A DNA stretch of 64,000 bases, from contig NZ_VLPL01000005.1 of the NCBI RefSeq assembly GCF_007558725.1, forward strand, positions 248,001-312,000, given 5' to 3'. Positions within the stretch are counted from its first letter, which is position 1. Every line of letters starts with the position of its first letter. The notes below the pieces were generated by a model. It had not been told where the DNA came from, did not search any database, and saw only the letters and a list, made by a program, of their open reading frames with translations. Shown piece after piece: positions 1 to 9,566 of the stretch. The position numbers were made by a program, and so were the translations under genes. The stretch is from Fluviicola chungangensis. GTDB lineage: Bacteria; Bacteroidota; Bacteroidia; Flavobacteriales_D; Crocinitomicaceae.

Positions 1-1
1 A

Positions 2-1735
2 TCGTGTTCCGCTACCGGAACAGTAACCGTAACAGTGACTCCCCTGGGGCTTACCGTTTCTCCTAACACGAGTATTTGTAATGGTGGATCAACCACATTA
101 ACAGCAGGCGGTGCAACCAATTATTCCTGGTCGCCATCAACGGGCTTGTCTTCTACTACCGGAGCTTCCGTTACGGCAAATCCTTCTACGACTACAACGT
201 ATACTGTTTCAGGAACCAGTGGAAGCTGTACATCGTCTTTACCTGTAACTGTTACCGTTACACCTGTAGTTGTTAGCGTTTCTCCAAACACCAGTATTTG
301 CAGCGGAACGTCAACAACAATAAATGCATCCGGAGCTGCTAATTACAGCTGGAGCCCTTCAACAGGATTGTCCTCCGCAACCGGAGCAACTGTGACGGCA
401 AATCCTACGGTCACTACAACCTATACTGTCACAGGAAGTACCGGGACCTGTGCGAATACAGCTACAATGACGGTAACAGTCAATCCTGTTCCAACTGTCA
501 ATGCAACGAATAACGGACCTTTGTGTGAAGGAAGCACCCTGCAACTCCAAGCGACAAGTTTGCCGGGAGCAAGTTACAGCTGGTCCGGACCAAACGGATT
601 CTCTGCCAATACGCAAAATGCTTCTACTCCTGCTACGCTCAATGCAGCAGGAACTTATACCGTTAATACCTCATTAAACGGCTGTACTTCTTCTGCCACT
701 ACGAATGTCGTTGTTAATTCCGGGCAAATACCGGTCATCGCTGCTGCGGGTCCTTTTTGTGAAACTGCTCCGAATTCCATTCTTTCAGCCAGCATAGCCG
801 GCGGAACCTGGTCAGGCAACGGGATTATTAATGCCACTACCGGTGAATTTTCACCTTTACAAGCAGGTGCGGGTGTTCATTCCATTAGTTATTCTGTTAC
901 AGGAGGCTGTGCAATACCAGGAACTGCAACTATTACCGTAAATCCAATACCGGTTGTACAAATTTCCTCTCCGAATACATCGGGCTGTGTACCGTTTACT
1001 GCTTCACTGGTCGATGCAAGTTCCCCGGTTTCAGGTTCCATTACCTGGGATTTTGGTGATGGAACAGCAAATTCCAATCAGCTGAACAATGTTAATCATA
1101 CATTCAACAGTGCCGGTTGTTATGATGTGACTGTCACTTCTACCAGTGCAGTGGGATGTTCAACAACAACAACTTTCCCAAGTTTCATTTGCGCATTACC
1201 CAATGCAATAGCCGAATTTTCGGTAAACGACCCGATCCATGGATTAATGAATCCCGAATTCCATACTTTCAACACCTCTGCAAATGCCTCTATTTATTCA
1301 TGGGATTTTGGTGATGGAGATGTCAGCAATGCCTTTAACCCGAGTCATATATATTCGGAAAATGCAGGAAATTACGTGATTACCCTGATCGCAAATAATG
1401 CCGGAAATTGTCCGGATACTGCTCAGGTAACAGTAACTATCCAGGAAGAATTGGTTTACTATGTCCCGAATACATTTACACCGGATGGCGATGAATTCAA
1501 CAATGTATTTTCTCCGGTATTCACTTCCGGTTTTGATCCTTACAACTATACGTTAACGATCTATAACCGCTGGGGGGAAACCTTATTTGAGTCAAACGAC
1601 ACGAAATTTGGCTGGGACGGAACATACAATGGAGAACTTTGTAAATCGGGAATCTATACCTGGACCATTCGTTTTAAATCCTCTCAATCAGATAAGAAAA
1701 TTACAAAAACCGGACACGTTCAATTATTAAAATAA
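2..1735 (+). CDS. T9SS type-B sorted adhesin-like protein, 5' truncated by window edge
   Basis: The frame is open from the first bases, so the true start lies upstream; 577 residues are visible. Two Ser/Thr-rich Ig-like repeats of about 75 residues (each with SPNTSIC and YSWSPSTGLSS) open the visible part. They are followed by a second Ig-like type (GPLCEG...YSWSGPNGFS), two PKD-like domains with WDFGDG motifs, and a C-terminal gliding-motility-associated domain (VYYVPNTFTPDGDEFNN, then YNRWGE and WDGTYNG), which is the type-B T9SS sorting signal. Known for the class: export across the outer membrane by T9SS and surface display or release, often as adhesins. The C-terminal half closely parallels the adhesin at 34583-39268, so the two are paralogues. 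The ligand cannot be read from the sequence. The gene ends in a bidirectional hairpin at 1761-1790. Confidence 0.9.
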   Translation, partial: SCSATGTVTVTVTPLGLTVSPNTSICNGGSTTLTAGGATNYSWSPSTGLSSTTGASVTANPSTTTTYTVSGTSGSCTSSLPVTVTVTPVVVSVSPNTSICSGTSTTINASGAANYSWSPSTGLSSATGATVTANPTVTTTYTVTGSTGTCANTATMTVTVNPVPTVNATNNGPLCEGSTLQLQATSLPGASYSWSGPNGFSANTQNASTPATLNAAGTYTVNTSLNGCTSSATTNVVVNSGQIPVIAAAGPFCETAPNSILSASIAGGTWSGNGIINATTGEFSPLQAGAGVHSISYSVTGGCAIPGTATITVNPIPVVQISSPNTSGCVPFTASLVDASSPVSGSITWDFGDGTANSNQLNNVNHTFNSAGCYDVTVTSTSAVGCSTTTTFPSFICALPNAIAEFSVNDPIHGLMNPEFHTFNTSANASIYSWDFGDGDVSNAFNPSHIYSENAGNYVITLIANNAGNCPDTAQVTVTIQEELVYYVPNTFTPDGDEFNNVFSPVFTSGFDPYNYTLTIYNRWGETLFESNDTKFGWDGTYNGELCKSGIYTWTIRFKSSQSDKKITKTGHVQLLK

Positions 1736-1760
1736 TCAATCACACAGATTATTTGCAATC

Positions 1761-1790
1761 AATAGGCAGGCGGTTAACTGCCTGCCTATT
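1761..1790. terminator. Bidirectional hairpin between convergent genes
   Basis: Near-perfect 30-nt inverted repeat (AATAGGCAGGC / GCCTGCCTATT arms) with a TTAA centre, followed by TTATTTT on the plus strand. It sits between the adhesin stop at 1735 and the convergent M61 peptidase stop at 1790-1792, so it can serve both. Confidence 0.75.
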
Positions 1791-3499
1791 TATTTTGACC
1801 AATATTCAAATGCTTTTTTCTGAGCTGAATTTGGATTCTCTATTGGTTTTACTCCGTATTCCAGGTAGAAGCTTCTTTGAACTTCCGGTAAAGGTAATTC
1901 CAGTATTTTGCCCTGACGGATAACAGTCAGACGTTTATTTTGGTCATCCAGGTAAGTCAGCCATTGATCGATGTCACCATTGAGTTTAAATTCATTGATT
2001 CCAATGATCTCATCTTGAAGCATCAAACCGGCCAGGTCGGCAGGAGACCCCGGATAAATTGCCGCAACCTGGAAATGTGCTCCCAACTGCACTGCTTTAA
2101 ACCCAATTCTTCCTGCAGAATATTTCTGGTTCGGTCTGTGGGTTAATTCCAATCCGATTGATTCCAACGCTTCCGTTAAAATCGCTTCAAAGGGTCTTGT
2201 CCCATAGAAGTAATCATGGATCAATTCTTCTGTTCCTGCTCCCGCCAATTCTTTCAATAAGTCCAGGTAATCCGTTTCACTTACCCCTTTTCCATTCAAG
2301 GCAAAGTTGAAATACAGGCGTTTCATCAATTCATCCAACCCATGTTTATTTGACGAATGCTCACGGATTTTCACATCACAAACGAATGCCAGCAAACAAC
2401 CTTCCGTATAGATGGAAACTTTACGACCCGGCGCACCCGGTATGTATCCATCCAACCAGGTATCATAAGAGGATTCGGCAACGGAATAATGGAAGCGTCC
2501 GAAATTATCAAAGTGCTTTTGCAATTGACCGGTAAACTCATGTAAGTATTGTTTCAGATCGAACACACCTGATTTGTATAACATCAAATCCCCCATATAC
2601 GTTGTGACGCCTTCACACAAGTAGCCCAATTTGGACAAGTTTTCGGACTGATAATCGTATGGAAACATTTCGATCGGGCGAATGGCCTTCACATTCCACG
2701 TATGATACAATTCATGGGAAGAAACCCCCAATAATTCCGTATAAAGTGCTCCGAAAATATCATAGGTAGGGCCAAGAGCAATCACCGTCGATTTCTGATG
2801 CTCCACCCCATGGTATGCTTTATAAGGCAGAATGTGGAACAAAAAGTGGTAATGTGGAACCGGGAATTCCATGAATTTCTCGATCTGTTTATCGGTAAAG
2901 GCTTTGAAATCATTGATCAAACGGACCCAGTCCACTGTACAGTCACCCTGGAACCACAAATGGAAGATCGTTCCATGCGATTCGTATTGATTGTACTGTA
3001 AAGTCGCAGAACAAATGAACGGAGAATCTGCCAGCTCATCAAAATTGGCAGCTTTCAGTACATTTCCTTCTCTTTCCATCGAACCGGCGATGTTCCAATC
3101 CGAAGGAATATCCAGGACAACTTCACATGGCTCATCTTTCTTTCCTTCCTGGTAAATGAAGCAATTCACCGGGTTGGAATACAGCATTTCCTTACTCAGG
3201 TAAGTTGACCCGGCATTTAATTCGGATGCGTAATAGCTGTATTCTACGCGAATAGTTGTAGGTTCCTTCACCTGGATTTCCCAGGATGAAAGGTCCACTT
3301 TCCGGAAATCAACCGCTTTCCCTTCCTGGTTAAACACTTTAAATCCGCGGACATTTTTTGCAAAATTACCCAGTTCGTATCTTCCCGGTCTCCATTTCGG
3401 TAAATGAATAATGGCGTTCGGGCTTACATTTTCAAAAATCACTTTGAATTGGATGTATTGCTGATTTGCCTGTTCGATCGCTAGATGATACTGAGCCAT
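1790..3499 (-). CDS. M61 family glycyl aminopeptidase-like metallopeptidase with PDZ domain
   Basis: A 569-residue protein. The zinc motif HELYHTWN (HExxH, near residue 263) followed by a CEG Glu about 30 residues later (near 296) is the gluzincin arrangement typical of family M61. An N-terminal beta-rich domain precedes it, and a PDZ domain occupies about residues 460-540 (AAIYPGSPADLAGL ligand-groove loop). Family members cleave N-terminal residues, with a Gly/Ala preference in characterised ones. No clear signal peptide is visible at this start (MAQYHLAIEQ), so a cytoplasmic location is possible. The ATG lies 16 nt from a TAATTTTG box on the same strand, which supports the start. It is convergent with the upstream adhesin and divergent from lpd, so probably monocistronic. 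Confidence 0.9.
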   Translation of the reverse strand: MAQYHLAIEQANQQYIQFKVIFENVSPNAIIHLPKWRPGRYELGNFAKNVRGFKVFNQEGKAVDFRKVDLSSWEIQVKEPTTIRVEYSYYASELNAGSTYLSKEMLYSNPVNCFIYQEGKKDEPCEVVLDIPSDWNIAGSMEREGNVLKAANFDELADSPFICSATLQYNQYESHGTIFHLWFQGDCTVDWVRLINDFKAFTDKQIEKFMEFPVPHYHFLFHILPYKAYHGVEHQKSTVIALGPTYDIFGALYTELLGVSSHELYHTWNVKAIRPIEMFPYDYQSENLSKLGYLCEGVTTYMGDLMLYKSGVFDLKQYLHEFTGQLQKHFDNFGRFHYSVAESSYDTWLDGYIPGAPGRKVSIYTEGCLLAFVCDVKIREHSSNKHGLDELMKRLYFNFALNGKGVSETDYLDLLKELAGAGTEELIHDYFYGTRPFEAILTEALESIGLELTHRPNQKYSAGRIGFKAVQLGAHFQVAAIYPGSPADLAGLMLQDEIIGINEFKLNGDIDQWLTYLDDQNKRLTVIRQGKILELPLPEVQRSFYLEYGVKPIENPNSAQKKAFEYWSK

Positions 3500-3515
3500 T
3501 TTGTCAATTTTTGCT

Positions 3516-3523
3516 CAAAATTA
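3516..3523 (-). promoter_or_regulatory. -7 promoter box (TAATTTTG) of the M61 peptidase gene
   Basis: The minus strand reads TAATTTTG, an exact match to the Bacteroidota -7 consensus TAnnTTTG, ending 16 nt before the ATG at 3499. No convincing -33 TTG was found at the expected spacing. Confidence 0.5.
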
Positions 3524-3676
3524 GAAATTCCCGAAGGAATAAACGCTTTTTTTGAAATATCCGTTTCCTCCCATGATGGATGGAGATGTGAGAAATTCTC
3601 AATTCGAAGACATATTCGTTCACAATTCCTGAGAATTGATTAATTTCGTGCCATTACCATTTTATTGATAAAAGAA

Positions 3677-5068
3677 ATGAATTACGATATCATAGTTATT
3701 GGGAGTGGTCCCGGCGGATATGTTACCGCTATTCGCGCATCACAATTGGGTTTGAAAACTGCAGTTGTAGAGCGTGATACATTGGGTGGAATCTGTTTAA
3801 ACTGGGGATGTATTCCAACAAAAGCATTATTGAAAAGTGCCAACGTGTTTGAATACATTCAACATGCATCTGATTACGGGATTACCGTAAAGGATTCAAA
3901 AGCAGATTTCGGAGGAATGGTCGAGCGTTCCAGAGGCGTTGCCAACGGAATGAGCCAGGGAATTCAGTTCCTGATGAAAAAAAACAAGATTGATGTGATT
4001 AAAGGAACCGGTGTTTTAAAGGCTGGGAAAAAAGTTGCTGTAACCGGTGAAGATGGTAAAGTGACTGAGTATTCCGCTGATAAAGGAATCATCATAGCAA
4101 CCGGAGCACGTTCCCGTCAGTTGCCGAACTTGCCACAAGACGGATCTAAAATCATCGGTTATCGTGAAGCAATGAGCATGAAGGCACAACCTAAAAAAAT
4201 GGTTGTGGTAGGTTCAGGTGCAATCGGTGTGGAATTTGCTTATTTCTACAATGCAATCGGAACGGAAGTAACGATTGTAGAATACTTACCGAACGTAGTT
4301 CCTATCGAAGACGAAGAAGTATCCAAGCAATTGGAGAAATCCTTCAAAAAAGCGGGAATCAATATCATGACAAATGCATCTGTTGAAGCAGTTGACACTT
4401 CCGGAAAGGGATGTGTTGTGACTGTGAAAACAGCTAAAGGAGAAGAAAAGATCGAATGCGATGTGGTTCTGTCAGCTGTCGGAATCCAGGCAAATATTGA
4501 AAATATCGGGCTGGAAGAATTGGGAATCGTTGTTGACAAAGGAAGAATCCTTGTAAATGATTTCTACCAAACAAATATCCCGGGTTACTTTGCAATCGGA
4601 GATGTAATTCCTACTGCTGCATTGGCTCACGTAGCTTCTGCCGAAGGAATTATCTGCGTTGAAAAAATCGCTGGTCACCACCCGGAACCATTGGATTACG
4701 GAAATATCCCGGGATGTACCTATTGTTCTCCGGAAGTAGCATCTGTCGGGATAACAGAAAAAGCAGCGAAGGAAGCAGGAATGGAGATCAAAGTGGGCAA
4801 ATTCCCGTTCTCCGCATCCGGTAAAGCATCTGCTGCAGGAGCAAAAGACGGATTTGTGAAGCTGATCTTCGACGCGAAATACGGTGAATTATTAGGAGCT
4901 CACATGATCGGTGCGAACGTTACAGAAATGATCGCTGAAATTGTTGCTATCCGCAAATTGGAAGTAACGGGAGAAGAATTGATCAAAACAGTTCACCCGC
5001 ATCCAACCATGTCTGAAGCAGTGATGGAAGCTGCGGCAGCGGCATACGGAGAAGTAATCCATTTGTAA
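3677..5068 (+). CDS. lpdA: Dihydrolipoyl dehydrogenase (E3)
   Basis: A 463-residue FAD-dependent pyridine nucleotide-disulphide oxidoreductase. The N-terminal GSGPGG dinucleotide fold is followed by the redox-active disulphide motif GGICLNWGCIPTKA (Cys40 and Cys45). A second NAD-binding GSGAIGVE motif lies mid-protein, and the C-terminal dimerisation domain carries the catalytic pair in HPHPTMSEA (about His442 and Glu447). It reoxidises lipoamide in the 2-oxoacid dehydrogenase complexes and glycine cleavage. ATG 3677 is preferred over an in-frame TTG at 3665 because the protein then begins MNYDIIVIG as in the family. No E1/E2 genes are adjacent, so it probably serves several complexes. A perfect palindromic terminator follows. 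Confidence 0.96.
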   Translation: MNYDIIVIGSGPGGYVTAIRASQLGLKTAVVERDTLGGICLNWGCIPTKALLKSANVFEYIQHASDYGITVKDSKADFGGMVERSRGVANGMSQGIQFLMKKNKIDVIKGTGVLKAGKKVAVTGEDGKVTEYSADKGIIIATGARSRQLPNLPQDGSKIIGYREAMSMKAQPKKMVVVGSGAIGVEFAYFYNAIGTEVTIVEYLPNVVPIEDEEVSKQLEKSFKKAGINIMTNASVEAVDTSGKGCVVTVKTAKGEEKIECDVVLSAVGIQANIENIGLEELGIVVDKGRILVNDFYQTNIPGYFAIGDVIPTAALAHVASAEGIICVEKIAGHHPEPLDYGNIPGCTYCSPEVASVGITEKAAKEAGMEIKVGKFPFSASGKASAAGAKDGFVKLIFDAKYGELLGAHMIGANVTEMIAEIVAIRKLEVTGEELIKTVHPHPTMSEAVMEAAAAAYGEVIHL

Positions 5069-5090
5069 TAGAAAATAATAATTATTGATA

Positions 5091-5124
5091 AAACAAGGGG
5101 CGGAAAATTTTCCGCCCCTTGTTT
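5091..5124 (+). terminator. Perfect 34-nt palindrome downstream of lpdA
   Basis: Two 17-nt arms meet at AAAA/TTTT with no unpaired loop: arm AAACAAGGGGCGGAAAA and its exact reverse complement. It is followed by TTATTT. It starts 22 nt after the lpdA stop. Its core GGGCGGAAAATTTTCCGCCC recurs at 10758-10777. Confidence 0.75.
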
Positions 5125-5393
5125 ATTTAAAAAAAAATCGTCAACTAGCGAATTCGTTCAGAAAGCTTCTTTTCCCCGATCATAAAATAACTAAGCAGAA
5201 CAGAACTAATTCCTTGGTGGTAAAATTTTACCTGACCTATCAATTTTTATTGAAATTGTAAAACAAAAATTCTAACTTGGGTTCTCTAAACTCCGACAGA
5301 ACTGATTCTCTTCTTCTCTCCTAATTAAAATCTAACTGGGTTTTATGACTTAGTCATTTTTGATTTTATAAAAAACGAACACAACTGGTACTT
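5125..5393 (+). other. Intergenic leader of the DUF1800/DUF1501 cluster
   Basis: With the preceding terminator this makes a 325-nt gap without a gene. I find no coding potential. It holds two short perfect palindromes, GGTAAAATTTTACC at 5219-5232 and ATGACTTAGTCAT at 5345-5357; the second is 36 nt before the DUF1800 ATG and could be an operator. A weak -7-like box, CATTTTTG, lies at 5354-5361 and overlaps the second palindrome. No RNA gene is recognisable. Confidence 0.4.
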
Positions 5394-7031
5394 ATGGCTT
5401 CACTCAATCCGATCACAGGGGCTTTAGGCACTCAAAAGGCTGCACATTTGCTGCGCCGTGCCACTTTAGGTCCAAGGCTGCAGGATATTTCCAATTTTGC
5501 TGGAATGACAGCTCAGGCAGCCTTTACTGCTCTTACACAAACCCAGGCTATTCCGGCACTTCCGATTGATCCGGCAAGCGGCACCGATTGGGTCTATCCC
5601 AATACCGTAAATCCCAACAGCACGAATTTATCCGATTATACCCGCAGCTGGTGGATGGAAAACATGCGTTCTTCCGGGCCGAATCTCACCGAACGGATGA
5701 TCTGGTTTTACCACACGCATTTTCCAATGATCATGAGCCGGATCGAAAACAATGCGCAATTTGCGATTGATTACCTGCGTTTGCTGCGTTATTATGCTTT
5801 GGGGAATTACAAAGACCTTACAAAAGCACTGGTCATCGACAATGCCATGCTGCTGCACCTGGATGGGAATCTCAACATCAAAGGGGTTCCACAGGAAAAT
5901 TTTGCGCGCGAATTCCTGGAGTTATACACCGTTGGGAAAGGTGAAGAAATCAGCCTGGGAAATTACACCAATTTCACCGAACAGGACGTTCAGGCCTTGA
6001 CAAAAGCATTGACTGGCTGGGGCATCGATCCGACTTTTCAAACCATTGATCCCGTAACCAGCATTCCTACCGGAAAAGTGAAAGGCTCTGCAACCACTTC
6101 TTCCCAACATGATGTAACTGCAAAACAATTCTCAAGTGCTTTCAGCAATACCTTGATTCAAACCGGAAGCGTTACCGGAACAAATGCAGCTGTTGCAGCT
6201 GTTTATACCGAGTTGGATGATGTCTTAAACATGGTTTTTGCTTCTCCGCACACTGCCAAACACATTTGCAGAAGAATTTACCGGGAATTTGTTTACTACG
6301 ATATAACTGCGGAAGTGGAGTCGGACATCATCGAACCATTGGCAGCAGCCCTGGTCAGCAACAATTACAACATTACTTCTGTATTAGGGATACTTCTTCA
6401 AAGTGAGCATTTTTATGACCTTGACACTCCTATTACAGAAGACAACAATATCGGTGCGATCATTAAATCCCCGATGGATTTGGTCATTGGCACCATGCGC
6501 TTGTTCAATTTAACGGTTCCGGATAAAACAACACAGTTACCGGCTCATTATGAAATGTACAGTCAACTGATCGGTCAGCTCGATCTCCAGGGACTTCAAT
6601 TCTTTGAGCCCTATGATGTTGCGGGATACGAACCCTATTACCAATTCCCGGATTACCATCGCTACTGGATTTCATCCAATTACCTGGCGAACCGGTATAA
6701 ATTTTCGGAATTGCTGATTACCGGTTTCACCGGAATGAGCGGGAACTTATTGAAACTGGATGTCGTAGAATTTGTAGAGACCAATTGCTCAAATCCGGGA
6801 GATGCGACGATTTTGGTCCAGGAATTAGTGGATTGGCTTTTCCCGATTACATTGGATGCCACCCGTTTCAATTATTTCCGCGACGATGTATTGCTTGATC
6901 AGCTGCCGGCATCCAACTGGACAACCGAATGGAACAATTACGTGAATACGAGCAGCGATGTAAACGTGCGTTTGCAATTAGAGTCGCTGATCACGGCCAT
7001 GATGCAAACACCCGAATACCAATTATTTTAA
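5394..7031 (+). CDS. DUF1800 family protein
   Basis: A 545-residue protein whose N-terminus (AAHLLRRATLGP near residue 16) and internal blocks (NFAREFLELYTVGKG, ALTGWGI, HTAKHICRRIYREFVY) are the conserved signature of DUF1800. The biochemical role of the family is unknown. In many bacteria it is encoded immediately before a DUF1501 protein, as here, with a 12-nt gap. No signal peptide is evident at this ATG. The 3' neighbours are a Tat/T9SS DUF1501 protein, an outer-membrane barrel and a lipoprotein, which suggests an envelope or extracellular role for the whole cluster; that is inference. Confidence 0.9.
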   Translation: MASLNPITGALGTQKAAHLLRRATLGPRLQDISNFAGMTAQAAFTALTQTQAIPALPIDPASGTDWVYPNTVNPNSTNLSDYTRSWWMENMRSSGPNLTERMIWFYHTHFPMIMSRIENNAQFAIDYLRLLRYYALGNYKDLTKALVIDNAMLLHLDGNLNIKGVPQENFAREFLELYTVGKGEEISLGNYTNFTEQDVQALTKALTGWGIDPTFQTIDPVTSIPTGKVKGSATTSSQHDVTAKQFSSAFSNTLIQTGSVTGTNAAVAAVYTELDDVLNMVFASPHTAKHICRRIYREFVYYDITAEVESDIIEPLAAALVSNNYNITSVLGILLQSEHFYDLDTPITEDNNIGAIIKSPMDLVIGTMRLFNLTVPDKTTQLPAHYEMYSQLIGQLDLQGLQFFEPYDVAGYEPYYQFPDYHRYWISSNYLANRYKFSELLITGFTGMSGNLLKLDVVEFVETNCSNPGDATILVQELVDWLFPITLDATRFNYFRDDVLLDQLPASNWTTEWNNYVNTSSDVNVRLQLESLITAMMQTPEYQLF

Positions 7032-7043
7032 AAACTACGCCCT

Positions 7044-8690
7044 ATGGACAGAAGAGACTTTGTACGCATTTCATCTTTGCTGGGAACAGGAATGCTCTTA
7101 AAATTTAATGGTATTGCTTTAAGCACGGTTCAACCCGACGGACTTTTGGAATCCATGGCCAAATCCAGTCTGAATGATAAAATACTGGTATTGATCCAAT
7201 TGCATGGAGGAAATGACGGATTGAATATGGTGATTCCGATCAACCAATACGGAAATTACTATAACCTGCGACCGAATATTGCCATTCCTCAAAGCGGGAA
7301 CCGGCATTACATCACATTAGACCCGAGCTTACCTGCCAACAAACAGGTCGGACTGCACCCGGACATGGTCGGTTCGAAAGCCATGTATGACAACGGACAT
7401 ATGGCAATCATTCAAAACGTTTCCTATGAAAACATGAACGGTTCTCATTTCCGTAGCCGGGATGTTTGGTATATGGGTGGAAATTACGACGACTACTTCA
7501 ATTCCGGTTGGATGGGACGCTATTTTGAGCATTATTATCCGGATTACCCGACCGGTTATCCGAATGCCACCGTTCCTGATCCTTTGGCACTCGAAATGGG
7601 GACAGGAGTTTCCCTTGCATTCCATAGAGAACAGGGAATTCCGGCTGGACTTTCCATTCAGAACCCGGACGCATTTTATAATCTGATAAACAGTGTCGGT
7701 GCAGAAGAACCTACCAATTTTCCTCCTACACACGCGGGTGATGAAATCGAATACATCATGCAAATTGAACGACAGTCCAATAATTATGCTGAGCGTTTGA
7801 GAGACGTATATGATGCCGGAACAAATTCAGGAACGGTTTATCCTGATTTGTACCCGTATATTGCTCCAAGTGGTTCTCTAAACAATCCTTTGGCTCCACA
7901 GTTGAAAATTATTTCCCGATTGATCAGCGGAGGGATCGGAACAAAAATCTTCCTGTGTCGGATCGGCGGATTCGATACACATGCCAACCAGGTAATCAAT
8001 AACAATACCACCATGGGTTCGCATGCTGCATTGATGTACCACATTTCATCAGCCGTAAAAGCCTTTTATGACGACCTGACAAACTTAGGATTGGCTGACC
8101 GTGTATTAACCATGACCTTTTCTGAGTTCGGTCGTCGCGTGGCATCGAATGCAAGTTATGGAACGGACCACGGAAATGCAGCCCCGATGTTGGTTTACGG
8201 AACCTGTTTGAATCCTGGAGTTTATGGAGACAACCCTGATTTGCAAAACCTGCAAAACGGAAATATTCCCTTACAGCACGATTACAGGCAAGTTTTCACT
8301 TCGGTGGTAAAAGACTGGTTTGGCGCACCTGATGCAGCAATCGAACATGTGAAGTTTGAGAATTTCGTCGCCAACCGGGTAGATTATGTAGCGTGCAAGG
8401 AATTGAGTGTCACCGAACTGTTCAAAGAAAATTTGTGGCTCAAATGTTATCCGAATCCAACGAATTCAGGTATCAGTATCTCGTATATACTGAAAAAAGA
8501 AACCAAGGTTCACATTGAAGTCAAAGATATTTCCGGGCGGACAATCGGGAATATTCCCGATGCACCAACTGTTCCCGGAGAACATGTACTGGAGTTTAAT
8601 TTATCCCGCTATGCCGACGGAACCTATTTTGTCACTTTAATTGCCAACGACAGCGTGGTTCTCACTGAAAAAGTAATCCTTTCCAAATAA
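7044..8690 (+). CDS. DUF1501 family protein with Tat-like signal and T9SS type-A sorting domain
   Basis: A 548-residue protein. The N-terminus MDRRDFVRISSLLGTGMLL has a twin-arginine-like motif followed by a hydrophobic stretch, as is usual for DUF1501. The body carries family blocks such as QLHGGNDGLNMVIP, FSEFGRRVASN and the GTDHGNAAPM segment, which resembles metal-binding His/Asp motifs of alkaline-phosphatase-like enzymes. The last ~80 residues (YPNPTNSGISISY ... GTYFVTL) form a type-A T9SS sorting domain. It would cross the inner membrane by Tat and the outer membrane by T9SS, an uncommon pairing. Its TAA stop overlaps the next gene's ATG (TAATG), so translation is probably coupled. The substrate is unknown. 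Confidence 0.9.
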   Translation: MDRRDFVRISSLLGTGMLLKFNGIALSTVQPDGLLESMAKSSLNDKILVLIQLHGGNDGLNMVIPINQYGNYYNLRPNIAIPQSGNRHYITLDPSLPANKQVGLHPDMVGSKAMYDNGHMAIIQNVSYENMNGSHFRSRDVWYMGGNYDDYFNSGWMGRYFEHYYPDYPTGYPNATVPDPLALEMGTGVSLAFHREQGIPAGLSIQNPDAFYNLINSVGAEEPTNFPPTHAGDEIEYIMQIERQSNNYAERLRDVYDAGTNSGTVYPDLYPYIAPSGSLNNPLAPQLKIISRLISGGIGTKIFLCRIGGFDTHANQVINNNTTMGSHAALMYHISSAVKAFYDDLTNLGLADRVLTMTFSEFGRRVASNASYGTDHGNAAPMLVYGTCLNPGVYGDNPDLQNLQNGNIPLQHDYRQVFTSVVKDWFGAPDAAIEHVKFENFVANRVDYVACKELSVTELFKENLWLKCYPNPTNSGISISYILKKETKVHIEVKDISGRTIGNIPDAPTVPGEHVLEFNLSRYADGTYFVTLIANDSVVLTEKVILSK

Positions 8691-9556
8691 TGATGTTAAA
8701 CAGAATTTTATTGCTATTGGCGGTTCTTCTGATAAGTTTCAGCGGAACGACCCAAACAAAATACACTGTGCACCGAAAAGGCCGGATCTATCTCGGAATT
8801 TCAGGCGGAATGAACTTCAGTGCAGCACATGTTGTTAAAGATTATAATCTACTGATGATTACCCCCCAATCATCGGCAAGTAATACTGATTCGGAAAAAG
8901 ATTACCAGCCTTTATTTAAAAACAAAGGTTCTCAATTCGGTTTGTATTTTTCCTATTCCTTTAAAAAGAATCTTGCAATCGTGTTTCAACCGGCATATCA
9001 AACATGCGGTTTTGATTACCGCACTGCTTATTCCTGGTCAGATACGATGAACGGTTCCGATTTCAGAATGGAAATGATGCATCAGCAAAAGTTGTCCGGG
9101 GTGAATCTTCCTTTACTGGTGCGCTGGGATTTTACAAGTTCCCAATTCTCTCCGTATGTCCAGGCCGGAATTTTTGCCAATTTCAGACACCAAGCGAAAA
9201 AAACAATCTTTTATGATTATACCATTGATGAAGAAGTGGACAAAAAAACAGCAGATAAAACGGGTGAAGCAGATCTTACCGAGCACATAAACAAAGCAAA
9301 CTTCGGACTCTCTGCCGGTGTAGGATTTACCTATTTTGCCAATTATTTTGCAATTAGCCTGGAAAGTAATTTCCGGTACGGATTTCGTTCCATTGTCAAT
9401 GATCAAAATCGCTATGCGGATTATACCGGTTTCAGTGTGCAATACCTGGATGTTATGGACCAGTTAAAGCTGATGAACCTCGACATTCAACTAACAGTCA
9501 TGTTCCCGATAGACAACTCCATTTCGTTAGGAATTCTTAGAAAAAGCAGACATTAA
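8690..9556 (+). CDS. Outer-membrane beta-barrel protein (PorT-like)
   Basis: 288 residues with an N-terminal signal peptide (hydrophobic RILLLLAVLLISF, then TTQ). Alternating amphipathic strands ending in aromatics follow (FGLYFSYSF, LAIVFQPAYQ, NFGLSAGVGFTYF, YFAISLESNFRYGF), a pattern typical of the Bacteroidota PorT/outer-membrane beta-barrel families. The start overlaps the DUF1501 stop by one base and the next gene begins 10 nt downstream, so it belongs to the DUF1800-DUF1501 transcript. It may be an anchor or channel for those proteins. No specific function can be assigned. Confidence 0.8.
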   Translation: MMLNRILLLLAVLLISFSGTTQTKYTVHRKGRIYLGISGGMNFSAAHVVKDYNLLMITPQSSASNTDSEKDYQPLFKNKGSQFGLYFSYSFKKNLAIVFQPAYQTCGFDYRTAYSWSDTMNGSDFRMEMMHQQKLSGVNLPLLVRWDFTSSQFSPYVQAGIFANFRHQAKKTIFYDYTIDEEVDKKTADKTGEADLTEHINKANFGLSAGVGFTYFANYFAISLESNFRYGFRSIVNDQNRYADYTGFSVQYLDVMDQLKLMNLDIQLTVMFPIDNSISLGILRKSRH

Positions 9557-9566
9557 TCCATTCAGT

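Noticed and set aside
7329-7763. 144-codon minus-strand frame inside the DUF1501 gene
   Set aside because: Antisense shadow of a well-supported gene; no recognisable protein features.
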